A stretch of DNA of 49,777 bases from CAYVDH01 sp964450355 (GTDB taxonomy: Bacteria > Bacteroidota > Bacteroidia > NS11-12g > UBA955), in NCBI GenBank assembly GCA_964450355.1, contig CAYVDH010000006.1:1-49777 (forward strand), in the 5' to 3' direction. The stretch's first letter is position 1; every line of letters starts with the position of its first letter. Positions 41,980-49,777 of the stretch are shown here, one piece after another. The notes under the pieces were generated by a model, which saw nothing but the letters and a program-made list of their open reading frames with translations, was not told the DNA's origin and did no database searches. The translations under genes and the position numbers were made by a program.

Positions 41980-43878
41980 ATGAGAGAAAGTTTTTTTGTA
42001 GAACAAAATAAAGACAAATGGGAAAATTTTGAAAAAGAGCTTTCTAAATCCACAAAAAGCGCTGAAGAGCTACGTGTCCAATTGATTCAGGTAACTGACG
42101 ACCTTTCATATGCACGTACCTTTTACAAAAACAGGTCGGTAAGAGTGTATTTAAATGGGTTAGCGCAAAAAATCTACATCAACATTTACAAAAACAAAAG
42201 CAATTTTTTAAATTCGCTTAAATCCTTTTTTTTACATGACGTCCCTTTAATCTGTTACCACAGCCGAAAAACCATATACATTTCATTTTTCATTCTTTTA
42301 GTTACTGTTTTAATTGGAGCTTTTTCTAGCTTAAAAGACGAAAACTTTGCTCGTTCTATATTAGGAAACACTTATGTAGAAACAACCATTGATAACATTG
42401 AAAAAGGCGACCCCATGGCTGTTTATAAACAATCAGACAGATTGGAAATGTTCATTATGATTGCCTCTAACAATCTCAGAGTTTCGCTGATTGTATTCAT
42501 TGCTGGCTTGTTATTTTCATATGGCTCAATAGCTATCATGATAATGAATGGCATCATGTTGGGGGTGTTTATGTATTTCTTTTATTCAAGAGGCATTGTA
42601 TCAGATTTCAATTATGCTGTATGGCTTCATGGCACCATTGAAATACTCACACTAGTCATTGAAACTACAGCAGGAATGTTGTTAGGCAAGGGTTTTATAA
42701 ACCCTGGTACTCTCAGCAAATCTAAAGCTTTCAGTATTTGGGGCAAACGAGGTGCAATGTTGTTTTTATCTACTATTCCTTTCATCCTACTGGCTGCTTT
42801 TATTGAATCTTTTCTCACCCGAGAAACAGATTTGTCAAACTGGTTAAGAGGGCTTTTAATCTTACTTTCCATGGCAATAATGGTTGGATATTTTGTACTT
42901 TATCCCTATTTTAAATTTAGAAACAATAAGGATAGTTTTGACGGTTTTCAAGACCTTAAAGAGGATAATTTGTTGGATTTTAACGAAACAAAAATATACT
43001 CAAATGGCCATGTTTTCATTTTGTCATTTCAATTGTTTAACAAACATTTCAATTCAGCAATAAGAAATGCTTTTATTGTCTCCTTTATAGTTATTTCTAC
43101 TTTATATGTTTTTTATTTAAATCAAAGCATTCAAAAATTTGAAATTTTAGAACTCGGTTTCATTGATTTTATCGAGACATTTTTGGGTCAAAGCATAGAA
43201 AAGTTCATTGACCTATATCAAAATGTCAATTTGCTTTTTAATCCAAACAAAAACATATCAATGTGGCTTATTTCTTCTTTTTGGCAAATTGGTGCTGCTT
43301 TTATATCCATACAAATCATTATCAAAAGTAAATTAATTAAACATCAAGAAACTTTCAAACCTCTTAGGTTTTTAATGGCATTAATTCCTAGCATCATGGT
43401 TATAAATACCTTGTTATTTTTCAACTCGGGATTTATGACCTTATTGTTTTTAATTTTGTATCCAATTTGCATTTCTACGGCTTATAGTTACTGTTTAAAT
43501 TTGTACAAGCAAGCTAATTATATATCCATTTTTGGACTCATCTTTAGAAATGGTTTTCGTAAATTATCAGGTATACTTGTAATGAATTTAATTACCTCTT
43601 TTTGTGCCTTTATTTTCATTCTATCACCTTTTATTTTCTTTTTTTATTATTTAATCAATATCAATTTTCAATTAAGTGAAGTTACATTTACTTTATTAAC
43701 ACAGACTGTTTTGATGTTTACTTTTTTATTTATAACAATATTATGCTTCATCATATTTTGTTATCAAATTGCTATTGCCACTTACAGCATTAAAGAAATA
43801 TCTACAGCAGATACCATCCATAAACAAATCAATGAAATAGGCATAATAAGTAAAAAATATGGACTTGAAACCGAATAA
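41980..43878 (+). CDS. SpoIIM-domain membrane protein with extra C-terminal membrane module
   Basis: A 632-residue protein. The ATG at 41980 gives MRESFFVEQNKDKWENFEKEL, the usual start of Bacteroidota SpoIIM proteins; the longer frame begins at TTG 41938 and is rejected. Residues about 85-320 form the SpoIIM (DUF95) domain with RSVRVYLNGLAQKIY, the SNNLRVSLIVFIAGLLFSYGSIAIMIMNGIMLGVF core and HGTIEILTLVIETTAGMLLG. After about residue 340 a second, unrelated membrane module with six hydrophobic segments follows; in relatives it is often a separate gene. A degenerate promoter element TATCATTG (41963-41970) precedes the ATG. The last 20 bases overlap the DUF4129-like gene. Despite the name, sporulation is not implied. 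Confidence 0.88.
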   Translation: MRESFFVEQNKDKWENFEKELSKSTKSAEELRVQLIQVTDDLSYARTFYKNRSVRVYLNGLAQKIYINIYKNKSNFLNSLKSFFLHDVPLICYHSRKTIYISFFILLVTVLIGAFSSLKDENFARSILGNTYVETTIDNIEKGDPMAVYKQSDRLEMFIMIASNNLRVSLIVFIAGLLFSYGSIAIMIMNGIMLGVFMYFFYSRGIVSDFNYAVWLHGTIEILTLVIETTAGMLLGKGFINPGTLSKSKAFSIWGKRGAMLFLSTIPFILLAAFIESFLTRETDLSNWLRGLLILLSMAIMVGYFVLYPYFKFRNNKDSFDGFQDLKEDNLLDFNETKIYSNGHVFILSFQLFNKHFNSAIRNAFIVSFIVISTLYVFYLNQSIQKFEILELGFIDFIETFLGQSIEKFIDLYQNVNLLFNPNKNISMWLISSFWQIGAAFISIQIIIKSKLIKHQETFKPLRFLMALIPSIMVINTLLFFNSGFMTLLFLILYPICISTAYSYCLNLYKQANYISIFGLIFRNGFRKLSGILVMNLITSFCAFIFILSPFIFFFYYLININFQLSEVTFTLLTQTVLMFTFLFITILCFIIFCYQIAIATYSIKEISTADTIHKQINEIGIISKKYGLETE

Positions 43879-44662
43879 AATCATATTAATACTTTTTTTA
43901 TGTTTCATTTTCAATGCTCATTCACAAATTGAAAATGATTACGAATCTATTGATTCTACCTCAATTATTGAAAATGTAAATGATACATTCATGCCCCAAA
44001 TTGAAACTTCGTATTACAATGAGAATTTACATTATAATGACTCATCCAAGAATCAAATACTAAATTCAGAGTACCATGAAAATTTAAATAAAACTAAATG
44101 GAAAAAAGAAATTGAAAAGTACAAATTCGAGGAAATTAAGAAAAACGAAAAACCTGAAGAAGACTTAAATAGATACAAGAAAAAAATTGAAAAAAACAAT
44201 ACTGGAATCAATATAAAGTACATATTTTACTTTCTTGCTATTGGAATATTAATCTTTTTATTGATAAAAATTATTCCGAATAAATGGAATAGAAACATTG
44301 ATATTGACAATAAATTAAAATTTGAAATTGACAATTTGGATCATGAGAGCATTAAACAAGCAGAATTAACAACTCCATTGAACTTAGCTCTTAATTCTGG
44401 CAATTATAAAGAAGCTTATAGAATAAAATACTTGCAAGTATTGCAAATGTTAATTAAAAACAACTTGATATATTACAGTAAGGAGAAAACCAATTATGAC
44501 TATTTATTGCAGTTGAACTCAAACCCAGTGTACCACCCTTTTAAAAAATTAACATTAAACTTTGATGGCATTTGGTATGGAGACAATCCAATAGATGAGA
44601 AACTTTACCATTCACTTATGCCTTTCTTTAACGAATTTGATAATGCAATCAACACCAAATGA
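43859..44662 (+). CDS. DUF4129-like protein of the MoxR operon
   Basis: A 267-residue exported, membrane-anchored protein: signal peptide through NAHSQ, a charged low-complexity linker with many Glu/Lys/Asn (about 25-115), one transmembrane helix (about 120-137), and a C-terminal cytoplasmic part. The latter has LNSGNYKEAYRIKYLQVLQML, NYDYLLQL and LTLNFDGIWYGDNP, typical of DUF4129 (an Ala/Arg-x-x-Tyr-Leu helix and a WYG motif). The role is unknown. It overlaps the SpoIIM gene by 20 bases and the DUF4350 gene by 4 bases (ATGA at 44659-44662), so all three are translated together. Confidence 0.75.
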   Translation: MDLKPNKIILILFLCFIFNAHSQIENDYESIDSTSIIENVNDTFMPQIETSYYNENLHYNDSSKNQILNSEYHENLNKTKWKKEIEKYKFEEIKKNEKPEEDLNRYKKKIEKNNTGINIKYIFYFLAIGILIFLLIKIIPNKWNRNIDIDNKLKFEIDNLDHESIKQAELTTPLNLALNSGNYKEAYRIKYLQVLQMLIKNNLIYYSKEKTNYDYLLQLNSNPVYHPFKKLTLNFDGIWYGDNPIDEKLYHSLMPFFNEFDNAINTK

Positions 44663-45942
44663 ACTCTAAAGACAAAATCATATTATCTGCTATTATTGTC
44701 TTTGTTGTATTGATAGGAATTTTCATTGCAAAGTCGGATTTTAAACCAAAAGAAATATATACATGGGGTAAAACATACACAGATAGCGAAAAACAACCTT
44801 ATGATTTCGGATTATTCAAAGAATTGTTAAAAGACAAATCCAATAACAAATTTTTTGAAATAAGAAAAGACATTAAAGATGCCTTAAATTACAGGCAAGA
44901 CAAAGACAGTTCAACCTATGTATTTATTGGTAGAAACGCCTTTTATACCCATGATGAAATCAATGCATTGATGGATTTTACGGCAAATGGAAGTACTGCT
45001 ATCATTGTGTCAGAATGGTTGCCAGATACATTGATTAGTATTTTCTCAGAATTTGGCAAACCAATTGAGCTTAAACCGATAACTCAAAACAGTGTATTTG
45101 TTGAATTCAATCAAAACCAATATCCGAAGAAAAGGTTTTTTTTCCGTTACAGAGGTGAAAATAAAAATGAAGACCAAAACACCAATTGGACTGTTATCAA
45201 TGAAAACAAACAACTCAGTTATTTCTACGAAGACACTTATGACAGGTACATTGAATTAAGCAATTTAGATGGTGAGGCTAATTGCATTCAAATTAAAAAT
45301 GGAAAGGGCAAAATTATTTACCATTCTAACCCGTTATTGTTTACAAATTATTTTCTCAATAATGATTCTGGTTTTTTGCACTTAAATCAAGTATTAAATC
45401 AAACTCCATTAAATCAAATCATATACGATGTTTCCTCTAGGAATTATAAACGAGAAAGCGCAAAACAGATAAGTCCGGGAGACACTCCTCTCTCTTATAT
45501 TTTAAAACAAAAACCATTGAAATTTGCTTGGTACACCTTACTATTAACTATTTTATTCTATTTTATTTTTAGAGCCAAAAGAAAACAAAGAATTATTCCT
45601 GTAATTGAACCAAAAAGAAATACAAGCTTAAAATATCTTGAAACAATAAGTGGCATGTATTTTAAAGAAGGAAACCACAAACAAATTGCTGTAACAAAAA
45701 TGACATTATTTAATTCGTTTATAAGAAATAAAATCAATGTTTCTACTTCCGAAATCAATGATAAAATCATAGAATTGATAGCAACTAAATCAAAAGTGGA
45801 CATCGACAAAGTAAAATCAATATACAATTATTACCAAAACATCATTGAACCTTCGAATAAAATAAGCAGTACTCAACTTATTGAATTTCACTCACACATC
45901 GAACAATTTAATCACCAATACAATCAATATCAAAACAAATAA
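44659..45942 (+). CDS. DUF4350-domain membrane protein
   Basis: A 427-residue protein with an N-terminal transmembrane helix (about 6-24), a periplasmic DUF4350 domain (QPYDFGLFKELLKD at the start; ALMDFTANGSTAIIVSEWLPD in the middle, as in class I glutamine amidotransferase-like folds), a second helix (about 277-295) and a cytoplasmic tail of 130 residues after RAKRKQR. This is the normal topology for the family. DUF4350 proteins occur between the DUF4129 and MoxR genes of this operon type and have no assigned function. Its start overlaps the previous stop; two bases separate its stop from the MoxR start. Confidence 0.85.
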   Translation: MNSKDKIILSAIIVFVVLIGIFIAKSDFKPKEIYTWGKTYTDSEKQPYDFGLFKELLKDKSNNKFFEIRKDIKDALNYRQDKDSSTYVFIGRNAFYTHDEINALMDFTANGSTAIIVSEWLPDTLISIFSEFGKPIELKPITQNSVFVEFNQNQYPKKRFFFRYRGENKNEDQNTNWTVINENKQLSYFYEDTYDRYIELSNLDGEANCIQIKNGKGKIIYHSNPLLFTNYFLNNDSGFLHLNQVLNQTPLNQIIYDVSSRNYKRESAKQISPGDTPLSYILKQKPLKFAWYTLLLTILFYFIFRAKRKQRIIPVIEPKRNTSLKYLETISGMYFKEGNHKQIAVTKMTLFNSFIRNKINVSTSEINDKIIELIATKSKVDIDKVKSIYNYYQNIIEPSNKISSTQLIEFHSHIEQFNHQYNQYQNK

Positions 45943-45944
45943 TC

Positions 45945-46940
45945 ATGGAAGAATTAAACCAAATTAACCTTGAAAAGGAAAGACCAGAACTAGATGTTCA
46001 AATAATAGAAAACACTGTAAACAAAATTAAACATGAAATCCATAAAGTCATTGTTGGTCAAGATGAAATGATTAACTTATTACTTGCAGGCATTTTTACA
46101 GGTGGGCATGTATTGATAGAAGGTGTTCCTGGCATTGCTAAAACACTAACAGTGAATTTATTGGCAAAAACCATGAATTTAGATTTTAAAAGAATTCAAT
46201 TTACACCAGATTTAATGCCAGCTGATGTCACGGGGACAAGTGTGTTTAATGTCAAAAACTCCGATTTTGAATTTAAAAAAGGCCCAATATTCTCTAACAT
46301 CGTGTTAATAGATGAGATTAACCGTTCTCCTGCCAAAACACAAGCAGCTCTATTTGAAGTAATGGAGGAACAACAAATCACTAACGATGGAAAAACACAT
46401 AAACTAGAATCCCCGTTCATGGTTCTTGCAACACAAAACCCAATAGAACAAGAAGGAACATACAAATTACCTGAAGCTCAACAAGACCGCTTTCTATTTA
46501 GAATTAAAATGGAATATCCAAATTTAAATGAAGAAATTGAAATCATTAAAAAATTTGAATCTGACTTTGAAAACAAGGCGGTAGTGAATGTTGAAAAAGT
46601 AATTAATTTACATGAAATAGAAGAATGTAAAAAAATTGTACAAAAGGTGTACATAAAAGATGAATTGATTGAATACATTGCAAAAATCATTGTTCATACC
46701 AGACAAACAAAAGACTTCTTTTTAGGAGCTTCGCCTAGAGCATCTCTTGCCATTGTTAAAACATCTAAGGCTTTAGCAGCTATGCAAGGTAGAAACTTTG
46801 TAACTCCAGATGACATCAAATATGCAGCATATCCTGTATTAAACCACCGTGTCATATTAGCCCCAGATAAGGAAATGGAAGGTTTTGAAATTAAAGACAT
46901 TTTAAAAGAATTGTTTCAAAACATTGAAGTACCAAGATAA
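45945..46940 (+). CDS. MoxR-family AAA+ ATPase
   Basis: A 331-residue ATPase of the MoxR (AAA_3) family, which acts as a chaperone for assembly or metal insertion of von Willebrand A-type partner proteins. All core motifs are intact: Walker A GVPGIAKT (60-67), Walker B IVLIDE (119-124), sensor 1 ATQNP (162-166) and the arginine of QQDRF (182). The lid domain carries GASPRASLAIVKTSKALAAM. It is placed between DUF4350 and DUF58; the DUF58 gene starts 8 bases after its stop, which fits the usual MoxR-DUF58 pairing. Confidence 0.95.
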   Translation: MEELNQINLEKERPELDVQIIENTVNKIKHEIHKVIVGQDEMINLLLAGIFTGGHVLIEGVPGIAKTLTVNLLAKTMNLDFKRIQFTPDLMPADVTGTSVFNVKNSDFEFKKGPIFSNIVLIDEINRSPAKTQAALFEVMEEQQITNDGKTHKLESPFMVLATQNPIEQEGTYKLPEAQQDRFLFRIKMEYPNLNEEIEIIKKFESDFENKAVVNVEKVINLHEIEECKKIVQKVYIKDELIEYIAKIIVHTRQTKDFFLGASPRASLAIVKTSKALAAMQGRNFVTPDDIKYAAYPVLNHRVILAPDKEMEGFEIKDILKELFQNIEVPR

Positions 46941-46948
46941 ATAATGCA

Positions 46949-48283
46949 ATGTTAAACTTGTATCGCCATTTATTTTTTACCAAAAGGTTTTTTGTGTGTT
47001 GTACATTGTTCATTTCTATGTATATCATCTCCTTTTTTATTCCATATGTATTTACTGTTACTAAAATTTTAACATTGGTGTTTATTTCCATAGTTATAAT
47101 AGATTTTATATGGATTTATGCAAACAAAATAATGATACAAGGCAATAGGATTACTCAACCTTTGCTTTCGTTAAGTGATGACAACAAAATAGAATTACTG
47201 ATAAGAAACTTAAGCTCTAGAGATTGGAAATTGAATGTCATAGATGAACTTCCCTTTCAACTTCAAAAAAGAGATTTCAGCATCCATCTAAACATCAAAC
47301 CAAAAAGCAATGAGAAAATCGTGTATTACATCAAGCCTTTAACTCGTGGAGAGTATCATTTTGGAAACTTAAATGTATTTGTTGAATCAAAAATGGGCTT
47401 AATAAAACGCAGAATAGTTATACCATTAGAAACCATGGTGCCAGTATATCCTAGCATCATTCAAATGAAAAAAACCGAACTGTTTACTATTTCTTCAATA
47501 GCCCGTTTTCATGGTGTAAAAAAAATGCGCAGAATTGGAATTAGTTACGAATTTGAACAAATTAAACACTATGTCAGAGGAGATGATGTAAGGCATATCA
47601 ATTGGAAAGCTACTGGTAAATCTCATGAATTGATGATCAATCAATTTGAAGAAGAAAGAGCTCAATCCATTTATTCCATCATAGACAAAAGCCGCATCAT
47701 GTTGATGCCATTTAATGGACTTAGCTTAATGGATTATGCCATTAATTCCACATTATCCATTAGCAATCTTGTATTAAAAAAACAAGATAGAATAGGCTTA
47801 ATGACTTATTCAGATAAAATTGGTGCTGCCATAAAATCAGATAAAAAACCTGGTCAACTTCAAACCATATTAAATGCATTGTACAATCAAACAGAAAGAA
47901 ATGTTGAAGCAAATTATGAAATGTTGTATTATGGCATAAAACAATTAATTAAATCGAGAAGTTTGTTATTTTTATACAGCAATTTTGAAAGTATCTATGG
48001 TTTAAACAGAGCATTGCCAATATTGAGAAAAATAAACAAGGAACATGTATTAGTTGTCGTCTTTTTCGAAAACAGTGAACTGATTGACTACAGCACCAAA
48101 CCTGTCATTGATTTAAAAGGTATTTACAACAAAACCATTGTTGAACAAAGCATTAATGAAAAAAAATTAATTGCTCAAGAACTTAACAACCACGGAATAC
48201 AATCGGTATTAACTAAACCCGAAAACCTAACTATCGCCAGCATCAATAAATATTTAGAAATAAAAGCTCGTGGATTAATCTAA
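46949..48283 (+). CDS. DUF58 protein, membrane-anchored, altered MIDAS
   Basis: A 444-residue protein with two N-terminal transmembrane helices (about 13-30 and 35-52), a beta-rich middle part, the DUF58 core (GISYEFEQIKHYVRGDDVRH followed by NWKATGK, about residues 197-225) and a von Willebrand A-like domain. The metal site reads DKSRI, so the second Ser of D-x-S-x-S is missing, unlike the intact DTSPS of the other DUF58 protein in this window. It is the last gene of the operon and the expected partner of the MoxR ATPase directly upstream. An ATG at 46944 is followed by a stop after two codons, so the ATG at 46949 is the start. Confidence 0.9.
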   Translation: MLNLYRHLFFTKRFFVCCTLFISMYIISFFIPYVFTVTKILTLVFISIVIIDFIWIYANKIMIQGNRITQPLLSLSDDNKIELLIRNLSSRDWKLNVIDELPFQLQKRDFSIHLNIKPKSNEKIVYYIKPLTRGEYHFGNLNVFVESKMGLIKRRIVIPLETMVPVYPSIIQMKKTELFTISSIARFHGVKKMRRIGISYEFEQIKHYVRGDDVRHINWKATGKSHELMINQFEEERAQSIYSIIDKSRIMLMPFNGLSLMDYAINSTLSISNLVLKKQDRIGLMTYSDKIGAAIKSDKKPGQLQTILNALYNQTERNVEANYEMLYYGIKQLIKSRSLLFLYSNFESIYGLNRALPILRKINKEHVLVVVFFENSELIDYSTKPVIDLKGIYNKTIVEQSINEKKLIAQELNNHGIQSVLTKPENLTIASINKYLEIKARGLI

Positions 48284-48339
48284 AGTTTTTAAAATTTAAT
48301 TTATTTACGCAATAGTTAACTGTGTAATCGGTAGTGCGT

Positions 48340-49362
48340 TTATATATTTTTCGCTTTTATGTTAATTTTAGAAATTTGTACTTTTTTCACATTTCTACAC
48401 TTCATTGTTTCTTGATTAAAAAGCACTAAATTAGATCCTATATTATGAAGTGAGCTTCTGAATTTAATTCCTTGAACATTAGTGAATGTTTTTATAAATT
48501 CACAAATGAATTGAGTTGGAATATAGTCCAACTCAGAATCATATCTTCTCATAGGTTTTGATAAGTCTCGGCTTATAAGTTGTTTTAATAATGTTGACTT
48601 TATTTTCTTATTTACTTCGTTAGGATGATACAAAGTAGGTATTTCTGTGAAGTCAGAAATGATAATTTCATTTTGATATTCTTCATTTTTTGTAAATTCT
48701 GCAACAGATATTTCATCTAAATATGATGCCCTAACTTCATACAAAATAGTTTCTTCGTTATCGCTTAAATAAAGGAAAGGAATTCCTATTGGATTGGCAC
48801 GCCCAGCTGATGCATATTCTGCAGGTGGTGATGACATTTTCTCAATCGGATAAATATCTTCTTTAGAATTTTGATGTAATCTTGCCCTGTAATATATTTC
48901 ACCTTCCTTAATTATGGTTTTACTTTCAAAAAAACTATCCCAGCCCAAATCATCTGTCAAAATTTCGATGTTTGTGAAGTATCTTCTTTCCCATTTTAAT
49001 TGTTCTTTTAAGAAAGACCAATAATTGATATTTTCAAGTATTTCATCACTAAAATCTACTAAATCTTCAGAATTACTTATTATCGAATCTGTCTGGTTAA
49101 GAGCTTCATTTAATATTTTATGACCACAATCTAAATTGCTAAATAAGTTCCAATTACCTTGCAATAACGAAAGCAAACTTTTACCTTCAGGTTTTGCTTG
49201 AAAGTTATTGAATAGTTCTTTAAAGAAGTCTAAAAGTTCTATTAATTCGATGGTTTCAACATCTTTACTTTCACAACAATTACAATTTCCTATCTTTCCT
49301 TGTGAAACAATAAATCCAATTAGCTCCTTATCTGAAAAGCATTTTTTGCAAACGAACTGCAT
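48340..49362 (-). CDS. RES-domain protein with zinc-ribbon/HEPN-like N-terminus
   Basis: A 340-residue protein. The C-terminal half is a RES domain: YYRARLH (Arg159), SAGRANPIGIPFLYLSDNEE leading to Glu209, and KFRSSLH (Ser303). This is the Arg-Glu-Ser set of RES toxins that break down or transfer from NAD+. The N-terminus has CKKC and CNCC (Cys5, 8, 27, 30), a likely zinc ribbon, followed by a helical region of the HEPN/RES N-terminal type (about 40-130). Typical Xre-RES toxin pairs lack this N-terminus and have an Xre antitoxin, which is absent here. Instead an unrecognised gene ends 4 bases upstream. A toxin or defence effector is likely; the target and control are unknown. Confidence 0.85.
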   Translation of the reverse strand: MQFVCKKCFSDKELIGFIVSQGKIGNCNCCESKDVETIELIELLDFFKELFNNFQAKPEGKSLLSLLQGNWNLFSNLDCGHKILNEALNQTDSIISNSEDLVDFSDEILENINYWSFLKEQLKWERRYFTNIEILTDDLGWDSFFESKTIIKEGEIYYRARLHQNSKEDIYPIEKMSSPPAEYASAGRANPIGIPFLYLSDNEETILYEVRASYLDEISVAEFTKNEEYQNEIIISDFTEIPTLYHPNEVNKKIKSTLLKQLISRDLSKPMRRYDSELDYIPTQFICEFIKTFTNVQGIKFRSSLHNIGSNLVLFNQETMKCRNVKKVQISKINIKAKNI

Positions 49363-49366
49363 ATTA

Positions 49367-49777
49367 CTAATTTAAAAAGTCACTAATGATGAGTAAATGA
49401 TTTTTGATAGAAATTTTTTTTACAGTTCCTAAACCAGGGTATCGACTTTCTTCAAAATAAGTTCTTAATTCAGTTGTTGCTGAATTAATTAAATTTATAC
49501 TTTCGCAAAACTGTATCGCTTTTTGAGCAGCCTGTGCAAATTTTCCTTGAACATTAGCAATAGAGTCAACATCATTTGAGGTAAAATGTCTTATCCATAT
49601 TTGATTTTCTAATTCTGCATTTATGTAAGTAAGATGTATTACAACAGCTCTTGGTGTACTGCCTCCATCTATAAATTCACTTGTTAATGCTGTAAAATCA
49701 GCAAAAGCTTGATATCCGTCTTGATTATAATACAAATGCTCTTCTGTAAATTTATGAGCTTGAATATTTAAAAAATC
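49367..49777 (-). CDS. Unrecognised partner of RES protein, cut by window edge
   Basis: The frame is open to the last base of the window, giving at least 136 residues. A TTG at 49735 could serve as a start, but the uninterrupted frame upstream makes it more likely that the N-terminus lies outside the window. The visible part is soluble, with a mixed strand/helix start (FIDGGSTPRAVVIHLTYINA), then a long helix (ANVQGKFAQAAQKAIQFCES) and a C-terminal strand-helix (KISIKNHLLIISDFLN). No family was recognised. It ends 4 bases before the RES gene, so it is cotranscribed and may be its antitoxin, sensor or co-effector. Confidence 0.65.
   Translation of the reverse strand, partial: DFLNIQAHKFTEEHLYYNQDGYQAFADFTALTSEFIDGGSTPRAVVIHLTYINAELENQIWIRHFTSNDVDSIANVQGKFAQAAQKAIQFCESINLINSATTELRTYFEESRYPGLGTVKKISIKNHLLIISDFLN

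Noticed and set aside
41980..43878. Sporulation function for the SpoIIM-domain protein
   Set aside because: The domain is widespread in non-sporulating bacteria; all neighbours belong to the MoxR/DUF58 membrane system.
48340..49362. Classical Xre-RES toxin-antitoxin pair
   Set aside because: No Xre/ParS-type antitoxin is visible, and the protein has an additional zinc-ribbon/HEPN-like N-terminus.

Overview
The window is an AT-rich, gene-dense bacterial chromosome segment from a member of the Bacteroidota (class Bacteroidia; I cannot place it below that with confidence). The evidence is a type IX secretion (T9SS) type A C-terminal domain, a giant PKD protein with a CHU_C/gliding-type C-terminus, OmpA and porin-like outer-membrane proteins, an acyl-CoA:amino-acid alpha-oxoamine synthase of the kind used for sphingo- or sulfonolipids, and repeated Bacteroidota-type promoter elements (TTG-N17-23-TAnnTTTG) lying close to start codons. 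No rRNA, tRNA, CRISPR array, prophage or insertion sequence was recognised.

Layout. Positions 1-476 are non-coding and carry four copies of a small REP-like palindrome in two inverted pairs. Positions 477-3292 hold a lipoprotein and a small regulated cluster: an HTH_34-type winged-helix regulator with a membrane protein, and a Coq4-like protein with two tandemly duplicated membrane proteins. Each of the two transcription units has the same inverted repeat, ACTTTG-N5-CAAAGT, just before its first start codon. Positions 3441-10257 hold an M1 peptidase fused to an outer-membrane barrel, two small genes, a repeat-containing secreted adhesin-like protein and a T9SS cargo protein, closed by a clear terminator. 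Positions 10563-18682 hold a LuxC-type acyl-CoA reductase, a barrel protein, a PAP2/glycosyltransferase pair, a START-like protein with the LPS-export permease LptF/G, a GH16 hydrolase and a DUF58 protein. Positions 18729-25927 hold a long TPR protein, a fatty-acid hydroxylase/methyltransferase pair and an OmpA-family protein, all on the minus strand. Positions 26006-41091 hold a flavoprotein, DNA ligase LigA, the 2,415-residue adhesin, a three-HhH ComEA-like protein, the alpha-oxoamine synthase, an RsmF-like rRNA methyltransferase and an EamA transporter.

Positions 41148-48283 are the most coherent unit: RDD membrane protein, divergent from an overlapping operon of SpoIIM-domain protein, DUF4129-like, DUF4350, MoxR AAA+ ATPase and DUF58. 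This set recurs across bacteria but its function is not established; here the SpoIIM protein carries an extra C-terminal membrane module. The last 1.4 kb (48340-49777, minus) is a RES-domain protein with a zinc-ribbon/HEPN-like N-terminus and an unrecognised partner gene cut by the window edge; it looks like a toxin- or defence-type module and is the best candidate for an undescribed system.

Overall the genes describe cell-envelope biology: lipid headgroup and long-chain-base chemistry, LPS export, T9SS-exported adhesins and gliding-related surface proteins, and an uncharacterised MoxR membrane complex. Translation starts are often only 6-25 bases from the promoter, and several of the longest possible reading frames begin at TTG inside regulatory DNA; shorter ATG starts were preferred in those cases.
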